Below are positions 23,871 to 34,748 of a stretch of 64,000 nucleotides of DNA, piece by piece. Both the position numbers and the translations under genes were made by a program. The notes under the pieces were generated by a model. It did not search any database and was not told where the DNA came from. It saw nothing but the letters and a program-made list of their open reading frames with translations. Source of the DNA: Sialis fuliginosa. Taxonomy: Eukaryota; Arthropoda; Insecta; Megaloptera; Sialidae. Position 1 is the first letter of the stretch. Each line of letters starts with the position of its first letter. The stretch lies in the NCBI GenBank assembly GCA_961205875.1, contig OY540815.1, positions 1,674,001 through 1,738,000 of the forward strand. The letters are read 5' to 3'.

Positions 23871-24584
23871 CAGTCGGGACTCGTTTATTTTAACGCTCGT
23901 TTATTTTCAACTTTCGTTTATCGTAAATTCCGACTTTCGTTTATTGTAAATTTTTTCTCCTCCTTCACCTCCCACCATTCTCGAGTCATGGCGTAAACGA
24001 ACATATTTTTGAAATTTTTGTAGAATTAATTAGAGACACTTATCACCGTCGTCACTCATCACCTTGCTCATATTCGAAATTAAAAGTAAAGTAAAATTAT
24101 TTCATTATCACGATTAACTATTAACGATAAATATTAAATACCAAGGTTTACATACATAGTCTCTATAGCTCCTTGACCAATCAGCGTTGGCGCGGGATTT
24201 TAAGTCACCACGAAGATGTATTCAAATGTTTGACATCCAGAACGTATTGCCAACTTAAGAATAGTAAAAATGACACTTCCCAAATAGATAAAATTGTCTG
24301 TGATAGCTTTTTCATGATTTTGCAATGTCGAATTTGTACTCTTTTGATTGTATATGTTGTTAAAATATCAAAAAATACGAAGACAAGAATAAATAAAGGA
24401 TTTCTTGTATTTGATATTCTATTATACATTTATAACATTCGAATACATCTTCGTGGTGATGTCAATTCCCGCGCCAACGCTGATTGGTCAAGGATCTACA
24501 CATAACTTGGTGGGAGCCCCTCTCGACTTAAAATAAACGCGCGTCATATGATTCAGAAGGTTTAAAATAAATGAGTCCCGACTG
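23871..24584. mobile_element. pogo/Tigger-like MITE
   Basis: TA-flanked (23869-23870, 24585-24586) with ends CAGTCGGGACTCGTTTATTT and AAATAAATGAGTCCCGACTG. CAGT...CTCG-type TIRs with TA duplication are typical of pogo-group Tc1/mariner MITEs. The left part contains repeated TTTCGTTTAT words. It carries a nested foldback at 24141-24512. Confidence 0.75.
24141..24512. mobile_element. Nested foldback MITE
   Basis: The arms CCTTGACCAATCAGCGTTGG + CACCACGAAGATGTATTC (24171 onward) are mirrored by GAATACATCTTCGTGGTG + CCAACGCTGATTGGTCAAGG (to 24493). They are about 60 bp and near-perfect, with weaker pairing outward (CCAAGGTTTACATACATAG / CTACACATAACTTGG). Open frames on both strands across it result from the palindrome. 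Confidence 0.75.
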
Positions 24585-24739
24585 TACTCTGCTTCTCGAA
24601 AAACTTGTAATAAGGGCTAATATCAGCAGAAAATTATTGTCTTTGGATTAAGCACTCAATATTGACCTTTTCCTTGATCTTAACCTCAATTTTCAGGGTA
24701 ATTTCAAAGTCAAATGCCCATTTTTTAGTGTCAAAAGCA

Positions 24740-24984
24740 AAATACTTTTAGAAAAACATATAATGAAGGTAATCGCATGTTTTTATGTACAATTCAATAT
24801 TTGAATTTTTTTATATGCACATTTAAATTTTTACTTTCTTATACTCTAATACCCATGTATATGAAATATACAAATTATTATAGTAAAAGTAAGTATCATT
24901 ATGTCGATTTTTTCGAAATCCGGATTTTGATAGAATTACCCATTTTGACTATTTTCGCCATGATGTCTGTGTGTCTGTCGGTCT
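24740..24984 (-). mobile_element. R7 repeat, copy c (partial)
   Basis: It contains TTTTCGAAATCCGGATTTTG, TTTTGACTATTTTCGCCATG and GATGTCTGTGTGTCTGTCGG, the R7 right part in inverse sense. It stops where the palindromic element begins. Confidence 0.65.
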
Positions 24985-26062
24985 GTTTATCTAGATACTA
25001 AAGGGAAGTTATTTATGGGTTCAAAAATGGTTTTCACTTTGAATCGTAACTATAGGAGCTACATCAAGAGATTTTTTTGTAATTTTTGTCTTTTTTTGTA
25101 TTACGTATTTTAAAAACTATCCAACATAGAATAAAAAAATATAATGCATTTTATAGGTGATTTTATTCTCTGTAAATTAAATCTCTGATATGAAGTTGTA
25201 AGTACAAGCGTTTGCCCACAATGTTTAAATAAACACAAAATAATGAATTTTACAACATGAAAAGAATGATTGCCATGGATTGATTATTTCAACAAGTATA
25301 TTAGCAAATATTTTTACAGTTTTTCACTTGTATCTTTCAAAGTATATGTTTGATTACAAATTTTATTACATCATTGATTTCATATTTTAAAAAGACACAA
25401 TTTAAATAATTATGGGTATCAATTTTTTATTTTTGCTAGCAGTGTTTACCAATGTTAAAATCCCCATGTACTCCTTCTGAGAATTAAGTGTTACCGGCGT
25501 ACCCCCGGGCGTATCCTTAAGGGCTGGATAGGGAGGGTAGGGGTAATTTTTGAAATAATGCATTACAAATCGCAATTTTCTCTCAAAAGAGGTACATAGG
25601 GATTTTAACATTGGTTAACACTGCTAGCACATATAAAAAATTGATACCCATAAATATTTAAATTGTACCATTTTAAAATATGAAATCAATGATGTAATAA
25701 AATTTATCATCTAACATATACTTTGAAAGATACAAATGAAAAACTGTAAAAATATTTGCTAATATCACTTGTTGAAATAATCAATCCATGGCAATCTTTC
25801 TTTTCATGTTGTAATAGTATATTATACCACGAGTCAATAATGATAGCTATTATTACCGAGGATAATTTTCGAACCGAGCCGCGTAGCGGCGAGGGAGAAG
25901 AAATTCCGAGGTAATAATAGCCATTATTGCGAGTAGTATACTGTACTTTATCCACGACTATTTGAATAACTTTCATAAAACACAACTAAATACATACATA
26001 ACCTCAAATTAATATAAAATAATTTTTTTCTATATTTTGGTTTTCATTCATTATATTTATAT

Positions 26063-27574
26063 TTCGACTCTTATGTAAGATAAGGGGTTGTTTTGACCCC
26101 TAATAACCCCTCTGTCGTAGTATTTTTCCCGCCAGATCGAATGTAACCAATTATAACCCTTCATATGTGACAGGGGGTAAAATATAAAATTTTTCTTATT
26201 TTGAGTTTTCTTTCATTATATAAAATCGTAAATATCTCGGCTCCTATGCGAGATAGAGGGTTGTTTTTCCCCCTAAAACCCCCGCCCCCGTAGTATTTTT
26301 CCCGCCGAATCGAATAAAACTAACTACAACCCTTCATATGTAACGGGGGGTAAAATATTAATTATTAAAAAAAAAAAAAAAAAATTCCACCCCCTTGAAA
26401 TTACTTAGGGGTTGAATTTTCGAGATACGAAGTAGCCTATGTCCGTCCTCGGGGTGCAAGCTATCTCACTGCCAAATTTCATCAAGATCGGTTCAGCGGT
26501 TTAGCCGTGAACAGGTAACAAATAGACAGACTGAGAGATATACTTTAGAATTTATAATATAAGTTTCGACTCCTATTAAAGATAAGGGGTTGTTTTGCCC
26601 CCTTATAACCTCTCTATCGTAGTATTTTTTCTGCCAGATCGAATGTAACCAATTACAACCCTTCATATGTGACAGGGGGTAAAATATAAAAATTTTCTTA
26701 TTTTGAGTTTTTTTTCATTATACAAAATCGTAAATATCTCGGCTCCTATGCGAGATAGAGGGTTGTTTTTCCCCCTAAAACCCCCACCCCCGTAGTATTT
26801 TTCCCGCCGAATCGAATAAAACCAACTACAACCCTTCATATGTAACGGGGGGTAAAATATTAATTACTAAAAAAAAATAAAAAATTCCACCCCCTTGAAA
26901 TTACTTAGGGGTTGAATTTTCGAGATACGAAGTAGCCTATGTCCGTCCTCGGGGTGCAAGCTATCTCACTGCCAAATTTCATCAAGATCGGTTCAGCGGT
27001 TTAGCCGTGAACAGGTAACAAATAGACAGACTGAGAGATATACTTTAGAATTTATAATATAAGTTTCGACTCCTATTAAAGATAAGGGGTTGTTTTGCCC
27101 CCTTATAACCTCTCTATCGTAGTATTTTTCCTGCCAGATCGAATGTAACCAATTACAACCCTTCATATGTGACAGGGGGTAAAATATAAAAATTTTCTTA
27201 TTTTGAGTTTTTTTTCATTATACAAAATCGTAAATATCTCGGCTCCTATGCGAGATAGAGGGTTGTTTTTCCCCCTAAAACCCCCACCCCCGTAGTATTT
27301 TTCCCGCCGAATCGAATAAAACCAACTACAACCCTTCATATGTAACGGGGGGTAAAATATTAATTACTAAAAAAAAATAAAAAATTCCACCCCCCTTGAA
27401 ATTACTTAGGGGTCGAATTTTCGAGATACGAAGTAGCCTATGTCCGTCCTCGGGGTGCAAGCTATCTCATTGCCAAATTTCATCAAGATCGGTTCAGCGG
27501 TTTGGCCGTGAAAAGGTAACAAACAGACAGAGAGACAGACAGACACACTTTCGCATTTACAATATTAGTATGGA
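26063..27574 (+). repeat. Three tandem ~500-bp units ending in an R1 tail
   Basis: Units start at 26063, 26565 and 27065 (TTCGACTC). Periods are 502 and 500 bp. Units 2 and 3 are almost identical; unit 1 is more diverged. Each unit contains an internal ~173-bp duplication (GACTCTTATG... and GGCTCCTATG...) and the R1 motif GAGATACGAAGTAGCCTATG, ATCAAGATCGGTTCAGCGGT and a CAGA tract. Only the last unit has the standard R1 end (TTTCGCATTTA, ATATTAGTATGG). Confidence 0.85.
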
Positions 27575-27581
27575 TTTGAGA

Positions 27582-27663
27582 AATTTGAGAACGTGTGATT
27601 GGTGCACAAGCGGGTATAATGACCATTATACCCGCTTGTGCACCAATCACACGTTCTCAAATT
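27582..27663. repeat. Perfect 40-bp-arm palindrome
   Basis: The arms 27582-27621 and 27624-27663 are exact reverse complements around a 2-nt centre. Key words are AACGTGTGATTGGTGCACAA and CCCGCTTGTGCACCAATCAC. The right arm and following sequence match 31905-32015. Confidence 0.9.
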
Positions 27664-28020
27664 ATTCATTATTGCCTCTGTGAATAATACATAGCATTAT
27701 ATAGTAAAAACTACGTATGTAATACATGTATTATATATAAGTCGTGGATAAAATGCATTATTTTGTGTTTATTTAAACATTGTGGGCAAACGCTTGTACT
27801 TACAACTTCATATCAGGAGATTCAATTTACAGAGAATAAAATCACCTATAAAATGCATTCTATTTTTTATTCTACATTGGATAGTTTTTAAAATACGTAA
27901 TACCAAAAAAGGCAAAAATTACAAAAAAATCTCTTGATGTAGCTCCTACAGTTACAATTCAAAGTGAAAACCATTTTTGAAACCATAAACAACTTCCCTT
28001 TAGTATCTAGTTAAACAGTG

Positions 28021-29082
28021 AATTTTTTGAAATTTTTTATTAATCGTTAAATACCAATATTCCTTTTTACAGCTGATCGGGACATAAATGTAATTTTTGA
28101 AAAATGTCGCTTTTAGTCATGAGATTTTCGACGACCATCACTCAAAAACTATTTATTTTAGAGATATGAACTTTATTATTTTTTATAGGAAATTTCATTC
28201 TCTATCAAATGTGTCCTGTTCAGTTTTGCTCTAGCTCATATCGTTTTCACTGCATCGATGATTTAAACATAAGCGGCTGTCAAGTTTTTTTTTGTGTATT
28301 TCCCGGGGGCCCACAACCTTGCAATTTTAATATTTTATTAAGGACATCTTTAGCCATCGATCGGCACTAAAATTATCCAGCCGAATATTTATTCCATTTA
28401 TCACTTATTAGGAAATTTTTAATTTGATTGGACTAATACATGTTGTAGTATCGTAGAGACTATCCTTTCCTATAATTTATGTCGCATATATTTTATTCTA
28501 TCTTTCATTAATTTGTCAGTATTACGTATAAGAAAGTCCTGTGGCACCCATGGTTGATATTTTATTTACAGTAAAGAGAAAAATATATATGTCCTTCCAA
28601 TAATACCAAATAATATAATATTAGCATTATATAATATACATATATGTAAGTACTGAGAAACTCATTCATAGTAAATAATAAAATATAGTTATTGATACGC
28701 CACTGGTATTACGCGATTGAGGTTTTATAGTGTGAGATTTAATGATTTATCTTTTTTCTATTATTTGTAAAGTTTAGATGGATTTTACAAAACGAAGCGC
28801 GATTTTATTGTGGATAACATGACGTATAATTTTTTTATTGTAAAGATAATCTCCATCATATTTTAATAAGATTAATGGTTTAAATATTATCTCGGTCTGT
28901 AGTCATTATAATAATAACATAGATTTATTATTTTTTTCACGAATCTTTTTAATTTTTTTTTATATAATTGAATGATATTAATTGTAATTAGTAGTTTAAA
29001 CATAAAATCTAAAATAATAATTATTACAAACTATCAATTTAATGTTGAAGCAATTTCTAAACTAACTACATTAATTACATTA
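28021..29082. other. AT-rich stretch with an R7 scrap
   Basis: The piece at 28505-28550 (GTCAGTATTACGTATAAGAA + AGTCCTGTGGCACCCATGG) matches R7. The remainder is not recognised. Confidence 0.4.
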
Positions 29083-29310
29083 ATAATCATAACGACCCTT
29101 ACATATTATAAACGCAACGTCTCTCTGTCTGTCTGTCTGATAGTGCGCTTGTCACTCGAGAACCATTTATCCGATTTACGTGTTTGTTTTTAATTCATAG
29201 ATATATATGATCTTTGCCCAGGTTTTAGTTTATATATTGTTACGTTAGGTAACATAAGGAATAAGCAGTGACGATAATAATAAATCAAGCCGGAAAAAAA
29301 TTTGCTAACC
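29083..29310 (+). mobile_element. Hel-1 Helitron, copy D (5' part only)
   Basis: CAACGTCTCTCTGTCTG, TAGTGCGCTTGTCACTCGAG and TTACGTTAGGTAACATAAGG match the 5' part of the copy at 35054-35944. The 3' end is missing. Confidence 0.6.
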
Positions 29311-29409
29311 TAACCGCGAGGTTATGTTATATTTTTTTACTCTTAGGCCTTATTACTCGATTGGCCATGTTACCCCCAAGTAGCTTAATCATTTCGATGA
29401 AATATAAAG

Positions 29410-30250
29410 ACATCTGCCAAGTAAATGCACAGTGCTTCCTCGTGCTAAATTCACCAAAGGTAGTTAATTATTCAACAATTTAAATAAAAACCGATAGTGT
29501 TTATATAAATTGCCTGGAATTGATTAACCATTTAATTTTTATACAATTTTACTAAAAAATATTAGTTCGAAATTTTTCTTAAAACGCACCTGAATATTTT
29601 TTCATATATTTTTAATTTTTTGACAATTTCAATCTAAATCTAAATTTATGCAAATGTCAAAATGACACATAAAACGCCAAAATGACATTTAAAACGCCAA
29701 AATGACATTTAAAACGTCAACATGACATTTAACATGTCATAGAAAAATATCAATTTAAGAAAACAAAAAAACGAATTGTTAAAACAAAATGAGATACATA
29801 TTTTTAATATATAATATTTTACAACAAACGTAGACCTATATTATAGAAAATTTAATGCTCTACAAAAAATATTCTATAAAATTTTCACGTAACATGTGTC
29901 GTTCTTGAGATATCTTGAAAAAAATAAATATTTTGGGGTGTCACCCCTCCCCCTTACACACGATTTTGATGATTTTGAAATGGAACCGTCCTCAAGCCAG
30001 ACTCAACCATCTAACCAAGTTTCATTAATATCGGTTCAGTGGTTCATGAGTTATGCGTGTGACAAGAATTCAGGGGACAGACGGATGGACACACGGACGG
30101 ACGGACGGACAGACAGACACGTAACGAAAAGTGTTTGTCTTGACGTAAAACGGATAGATCAATTTAAAATTTTGAAATCGAAGAACATTTTTTTTGTCTC
30201 AATCTAAAACGATCACAAAGCTTCTCGTATCTCGATATTGCGAGGAAGCA
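29410..30250 (+). mobile_element. R2 element, most complete copy
   Basis: It runs from ATCTGCCAAGTAAATGCACA + GTGCTTCCTCGTGCTAAATT through four tandem ~20-bp variants of AATGACATTTAAAACG (29655-29740). It continues through ACACACGATTTTGATGATTT, ATATCGGTTCAGTGGTTCAT and a GACA/GACG tract to AGCTTCTCGTATCTCGATAT + TGCGAGGAAGCA. The ends share TGCTTCCTCG in inverted orientation. A 103-codon frame (29896-30207) reads through the CAGA tract and is discussed under rejected calls. Confidence 0.75.
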
Positions 30251-31079
30251 ATAGGATTAAACTAAAGATGAAACAATATACTTTATGTATATATGATCAA
30301 AAGACATTCTAAAAATTAATCAAAACAAAACAACAGTTATCATCGACGCCACCCACACATTGTCCCTTTAATCCACACATTTATTCGGGAACTAATCGTT
30401 AGCACAACATCGCAAAATTAATCTCATTCTCTTTGTACGGCATACTTTTAAGCTCCAGCGTATTTAACCCAATTTCAGATCATTAGTGTACAACAACCTT
30501 CATTAACTACTTTACCCCAATAGATACCCTTTCTTTACTATTTCATTCATACCCAGCTAGCAATACGTATCATTTGTTGTACGAAATATAACTGAAAATA
30601 CATTAAATTCAATTTCGATTATGCGTAGGTAAATTTTAGCGAATTTGGATAAGTTAAGGAAATCATTTCAAAAACATAAACAGTAGCAATGATCCTGGTT
30701 GCAGACCGCAGCTATTCGACTCCCCTTCCCTGTAATCGGTGGTCCCTGTCCTTTACCGGGGTAAAATCAGGCCACCCATCGTTACAATGACAACGAAAGG
30801 ATCCCGGTTCGATTACCATAATCGAATTATCAGTTAGAATGCGTTCAACGCATGCGAATAGAAAGTTATAGTACTCTGGGTACAGCCTTTATTTGTTCTA
30901 GTATTTTATAGATCTAAAAGAGCGTATTAGTTCTTATAATTATTCAATGTTCATTAATACTATTATGTTTTTTGAATTTTTTATTTATTCATTTTTTCAT
31001 TATCCAAATTAAGGGCCAGGCGTTTTATTTACGTAACTTATTAAATGGTTTTTTTTTAAATAGTAATAGAGTCCATATT
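30251..31079. other. Single-copy stretch, nothing firm
   Basis: A GC-richer piece near 30700-30800 contains GGATCCCGGTTCGATTACC, reminiscent of a tRNA B box. No A box or cloverleaf could be drawn. No gene was recognised. Confidence 0.3.
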
Positions 31080-31440
31080 TTTGATCATTAGAAAGTCGTT
31101 TTTTTTACTGTGATATAAAAAAAATAAAGTCTAAATAGGTACAAGACTATATTATTAAAATATTTGCCATGGGATCCATGGGACTTTCTTTTACGTTATT
31201 CTGAGGATAAATAGTGCACGTGATTCTAATTTTATTAAAAAATATTTCTGACACACTAATAAAAGATAGATTAAATTAGTGGGACATAAATTGTAGATAA
31301 TAATATTTTTTACATTGTGTAACGAATGAATTTTTTTATACATAATTACTAAACCGGAAACGAATGTTAACTCTTATCAATTTTTAAATTTTCGAATTAT
31401 TTTTGAAACGGTGCGAATAAGAAAAATATTTTAGATAAAA
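31080..31440 (+). mobile_element. R7 repeat, copy h (divergent)
   Basis: CCATGGGACTTTCTTTTACG, ATAGTGCACGTGATTCTAAT, TTTATTAAAAAATATTTCTG and AATGTTAACTCTTATCAATT parallel the start of the copy at 40490 onward. The 3' part with the CAGA tract is absent. Confidence 0.5.
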
Positions 31441-31904
31441 ATTGTCGAGTATATTATAAGTTCGGGTTGGGGTTCAAGTTTGTAAATGAAAGAAAATTAT
31501 TTTGTTCGAAAAAAAATTATAATTAACAAATAAAACAATTTCTGAAGAAGGACAAATCATTAATAGCCATTAAAATATTGCTAGCAAAAGGGGAAAACAA
31601 TAAAATTACATTTTAAAGATTCAGATTTCAGATTTTTTTGCAAATTGAAATGTAATTAATTAGTGTAAAAAATATGTAAATTTTAGTAGTTAACTTAATA
31701 AGTCACATAAAATTGAAACAGATTTCCAGTATTAGTACCTACATTGTATAATTTCTTTTTAAAAAATTATTAGAGAAAAATATTAAAATATTACAAACAA
31801 TCTTTTAAAAATATATAGTTAAGGTTCATTTACATTGAAATATAGCGGTTCTGTTAGGTTTCTGATTAATGAAAAATACAGGTTTTTCGGATTTACGGTT
31901 CGGC

Positions 31905-32015
31905 TTCGGGTTGTGCACCAATCACAATTTCTCAAATTATTCATAAATCCCTCTGGGATTAATAAATAGCGAAAACAACGTATGTAATACATGTATTATA
32001 TATAAGTCGCGGATA
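31905..32015 (+). mobile_element. Fragment matching the right end of the 25815-27749 insert
   Basis: GTTGTGCACCAATCACAATT, TCTCAAATTATTCATAAATC, CGTATGTAATACATGTATTA and ATAAGTCGCGGATAA match 27636-27749 with substitutions. This shows the insert is a dispersed element. Confidence 0.65.
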
Positions 32016-32777
32016 AATAATTATATTCCATTATAATATATATATTTAAATATATTATAAATGTAAAGACCTCAGCACAGTACTCGTTATAATACTATAA
32101 TATGATAATTTGATATCATTGTACACACATATTCAAACTTATCTGCTTTCAAATCGAGTATAAAGGAAAGCAAATCGTTTACGAAATCGCCTTGCCTATT
32201 AAAGCTATTACTTAATGTACCTATTAAATGTTTTAATACACGTCTGTACATGTTAAAGGCCTCCTTAATTGGATTGACATTTTCTTTGTTAATTTTCATT
32301 CATTATTAGCTATAATTTAGTACGTAGAATATTACATATTTAATTTCACTACTTGTATTTTACTTTTCTTACATTATTAGTTACTTGTCACATGTTTTGT
32401 TAAAATTTTCATTAGTGTTCTGCAAAAAAGTCGCTATTTTAGCTTGCTTTAAATATTTTTTACATTTTAAAGAAGAAGGTTTTGAAGTCCAAATTTTAAG
32501 ACATTTTTGTAAATTTTTTAAAATCAAGAACTGTCTTTCTATGACAAATTCAATACAACTCTGTTTTCAAGATTAATCAAAATAAAAACGTTTGAAGTTC
32601 ATATGAGCCATTGAATAACATTCTACTTATAATCACATTTTTAGTACTTGATTAGTAACGCACTATAGTTATCAATTGAAAAGTATTTTTGGATCTTTTA
32701 TTTAATTTTTTCAACAAGTTTAATATGATCTCGATTAAAAGTTATTTTTACTTTTTATACATACCTATATTAATATA
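32016..32777. other. AT-rich stretch, nothing recognisable
   Basis: Two short frames (32087-32299 minus, 32385-32576 plus) show no domain. No repeat family was recognised. Confidence 0.35.
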
Positions 32778-33284
32778 TCTCTATATATAAAAACGAGGCT
32801 TTTAGACTCGGGAATTACTGAACCGATTTCAATGCAATTTTCACCAATAGTTAGATCATTTTTCTGTATATCCTCGTGGCTATTATTATTTTATAAAAAC
32901 CTAAGGCTAAAAAAACTTTTATCAAGTCAAGTTTTGCTTCCATGATGTTCCTTGGAATAAATAATTCTATAATTTACGGTATCAATATTTTATTAATTGA
33001 GGTCTCTTTTAAATATTTTGTTGAACAATTGGATTATTTTTGACACATGTTAATAATTAAATATTATGAAATATATTGATTGAAAAATGAAATATAAAGA
33101 AACATTTCAGTGTGAAGAAAAGTTAAATATCGAAATTAATTTTTATTTTATGATTGTTACTAACCAATTTATATATTTATTTTTGTGTGTTGAGGGCATG
33201 TTAGGTGAGCATGTTGGGTGGGCATGATTACTCTATGTTTAGTTAAATTAATATCTCCGGATAACACCGGGTCCAATGCGCTAG
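32778..33284 (+). mobile_element. Hel-3 non-autonomous Helitron, copy a
   Basis: It starts A|TCTCTATATATAAAAACG and carries ACTCGGGAATTACTGAACCG and CACCAATAGTTAG. It ends with a CCGG-ATAACA-CCGG hairpin, then TCCAATGCGCTAG followed by T. The TC start, 3' hairpin, CTAG end and A/T flanks fit the Helitron rule. It is 507 bp with no ORF. Confidence 0.75.
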
Positions 33285-33579
33285 TTACTCTATAAATCAC
33301 AAAAAAATTTCATTCGAAATTTCAACTTAATTATTAAGTATTGAGGATCTCTGAAAGATAAGACTTAATGACGTCTGTCGGTGTGTGAATGCTCTACAAG
33401 TCTACAGTCAACACAATGAAGCTTGCAAATATGAAACTTAAAACTTAAAAAAACGTTAAAAAATTTGTTACCGTTCATTAAAGAAAAAAATATTATAAAT
33501 GTATTTTGAAGAGAATATTAATACTGGTAAATAATAATCCAACCATTTTATCGAATAATCGTTTCTGTTAATTAATTTA

Positions 33580-34331
33580 CCAGCGTATTGGATCCGGTGT
33601 TACCCGTGTTAATATCTACAAATTCATAGTGACCTAAAATATTCAACATGCCCACCCAACAGGACCACAACACACGGTTGACTGCAAAATTTTTTTACCA
33701 ACTTCATGAAAATACAAAATATCCGCAAATTATACACCTACGAATAAACCTAACTTATCCATTAATGAAAACTGGAATAAAATCCGTCCAGTACTTACTG
33801 AGAAAATCGTATAAAAGTATATTTTCATTCTCCCAGGAAATCAAAAAATAAAAATAAATAGGTTAACAACAATCATAATCAATTTCGATATTTTACATTT
33901 CATGGTTTCTTTATATTTCAATTTTCAATCAATAAAGATATTTCAAAATATTTAATTGTTAGTCAAAAATCATCCAATTGTTCGACAAAATATTTTAGAG
34001 ACGTGATCATTGTGACCAAAATTAATAAAATAAAATATTAAAACAGTAAATTATAGGTATTCCATGGCTCGGTACTAGGTATTGGTATTATGTTTTTATA
34101 TACCTAAATGACAATTGTGTGCTGTGAAAATATAGAAACAAAACACGAATTAATAAAGATTTTTTTAGTCTTTTGATGTTATTAAATCTTAGGTTTTCAT
34201 AAAATATTAATAGCCACGATACTGCACAGAAAAATTATCAAACTATTGGTGAAAACCGCATTGAAATCGGTTCAGTAATTCCCGAGTTTATAAGCCACAT
34301 ACAAACAAACAATCATTTTTAAGTATAGGGA
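33580..34331 (-). mobile_element. Hel-3 non-autonomous Helitron, copy b
   Basis: On the minus strand it starts A|TCCCTATACTTAAAAATG at 34331, carries the same ACTCGGG/ACTGAACCGA block, and ends CGGGTAACACCGGATCCAAT then ACGCTGG|T at 33580. CTGG is an allowed CTRR. It retains about 250 bp missing from copy a. Confidence 0.75.
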
Positions 34332-34748
34332 TAGAAAATAGTCATATGGTGGTCACAACAGTTTACTTTTGATAAAAATGTAAATAAATAAAAACCAGAT
34401 AAATCATGTTTTATATACGTAACCTTGAAATCGTCCTTGAAAAATATCTTCTTAATTAGCTCATCTCTAAACTGGGCTTCAATTACGGGCTAATAAAATA
34501 ACCCAACGCAACAACAATTATCCGAACCTTTTATACGGATACGTTCGTTCTCAGAAATATAAATTAAACTAATCCTCGGCTGAATTTATGTTTCACAAGA
34601 TGGAAGCTAATCTTTCGTAGAGTATTAGGTGCAAATAATTGTTGTGGTAGGGGATTTAGTGTAACAGTATTCTTATCATTCGATGTTTCAGGCCTTTAAA
34701 GCAAAAAGAGATAAATGTAATTACTGTTTCATGTACAAATCTAATTTT

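Larger units (their letters stand above)
25815..27749. mobile_element. Insert inside the palindromic element, itself carrying the R1 triplication
   Basis: The boundaries are defined by the broken right arm of the outer palindrome. The left end holds a hairpin (ATGATAGCTATTATTACCGA / GGTAATAATAGCCATTATTG) around GAGCCGCGTAGCGGCGAGG. The right end (GTATGTAATACATGTATTAT, ATATAAGTCGTGGAT) recurs at 31980-32015. Both ends contain CCACGA/TCGTGG words. The class is not recognised. Confidence 0.65.
24985..28020. mobile_element. Large palindromic element, ~500-bp arms, split by a later insertion
   Basis: The left arm (CTAGATACTAAAGGGAAG, GGAGCTACATCAAGAGATTT, ACAAGCGTTTGCCCACAATG, CCATGGATTGATTATTTCAA, GCTAGCAGTGTT) is mirrored in the right arm (AACACTGCTAGC, TTGAAATAATCAATCCATGG, CATTGTGGGCAAACGCTTGT, AAATCTCTTGATGTAGCTCC, CCCTTTAGTATCTAG). 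The right arm is interrupted between GTAA (25814) and AAATGCATT (27751). Without that insertion it would be about 1.1 kb with a small GC-rich core (25490-25560). Confidence 0.8.

Noticed and set aside
24173-24505. 110-codon plus frame and overlapping minus frame
   Set aside because: Both lie in a foldback MITE whose palindromic arms mirror open frames.
27396-27683. 95-codon frame over the R1 tail
   Set aside because: It reads through the R1 repeat tail and CAGA tract into a palindrome; the same sequence occurs in repeat copies.
29896-30207. 103-codon frame in R2, with a similar peptide encoded in 37505-37858 (minus)
   Set aside because: The two frames share a core (DFDDFEM, PSSSQTQPS, FMSYACDK), but equivalent positions in the copies at 43561-44270 and 16975-17600 have in-frame stops, and the frame runs through a CAGA microsatellite. 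It is better read as chance openness of a non-coding repeat.
30780-30830. GGTTCGATTACC resembling a tRNA/SINE B box
   Set aside because: It deviates from the B-box consensus, and no A box, acceptor stem or anticodon arm could be built around it.
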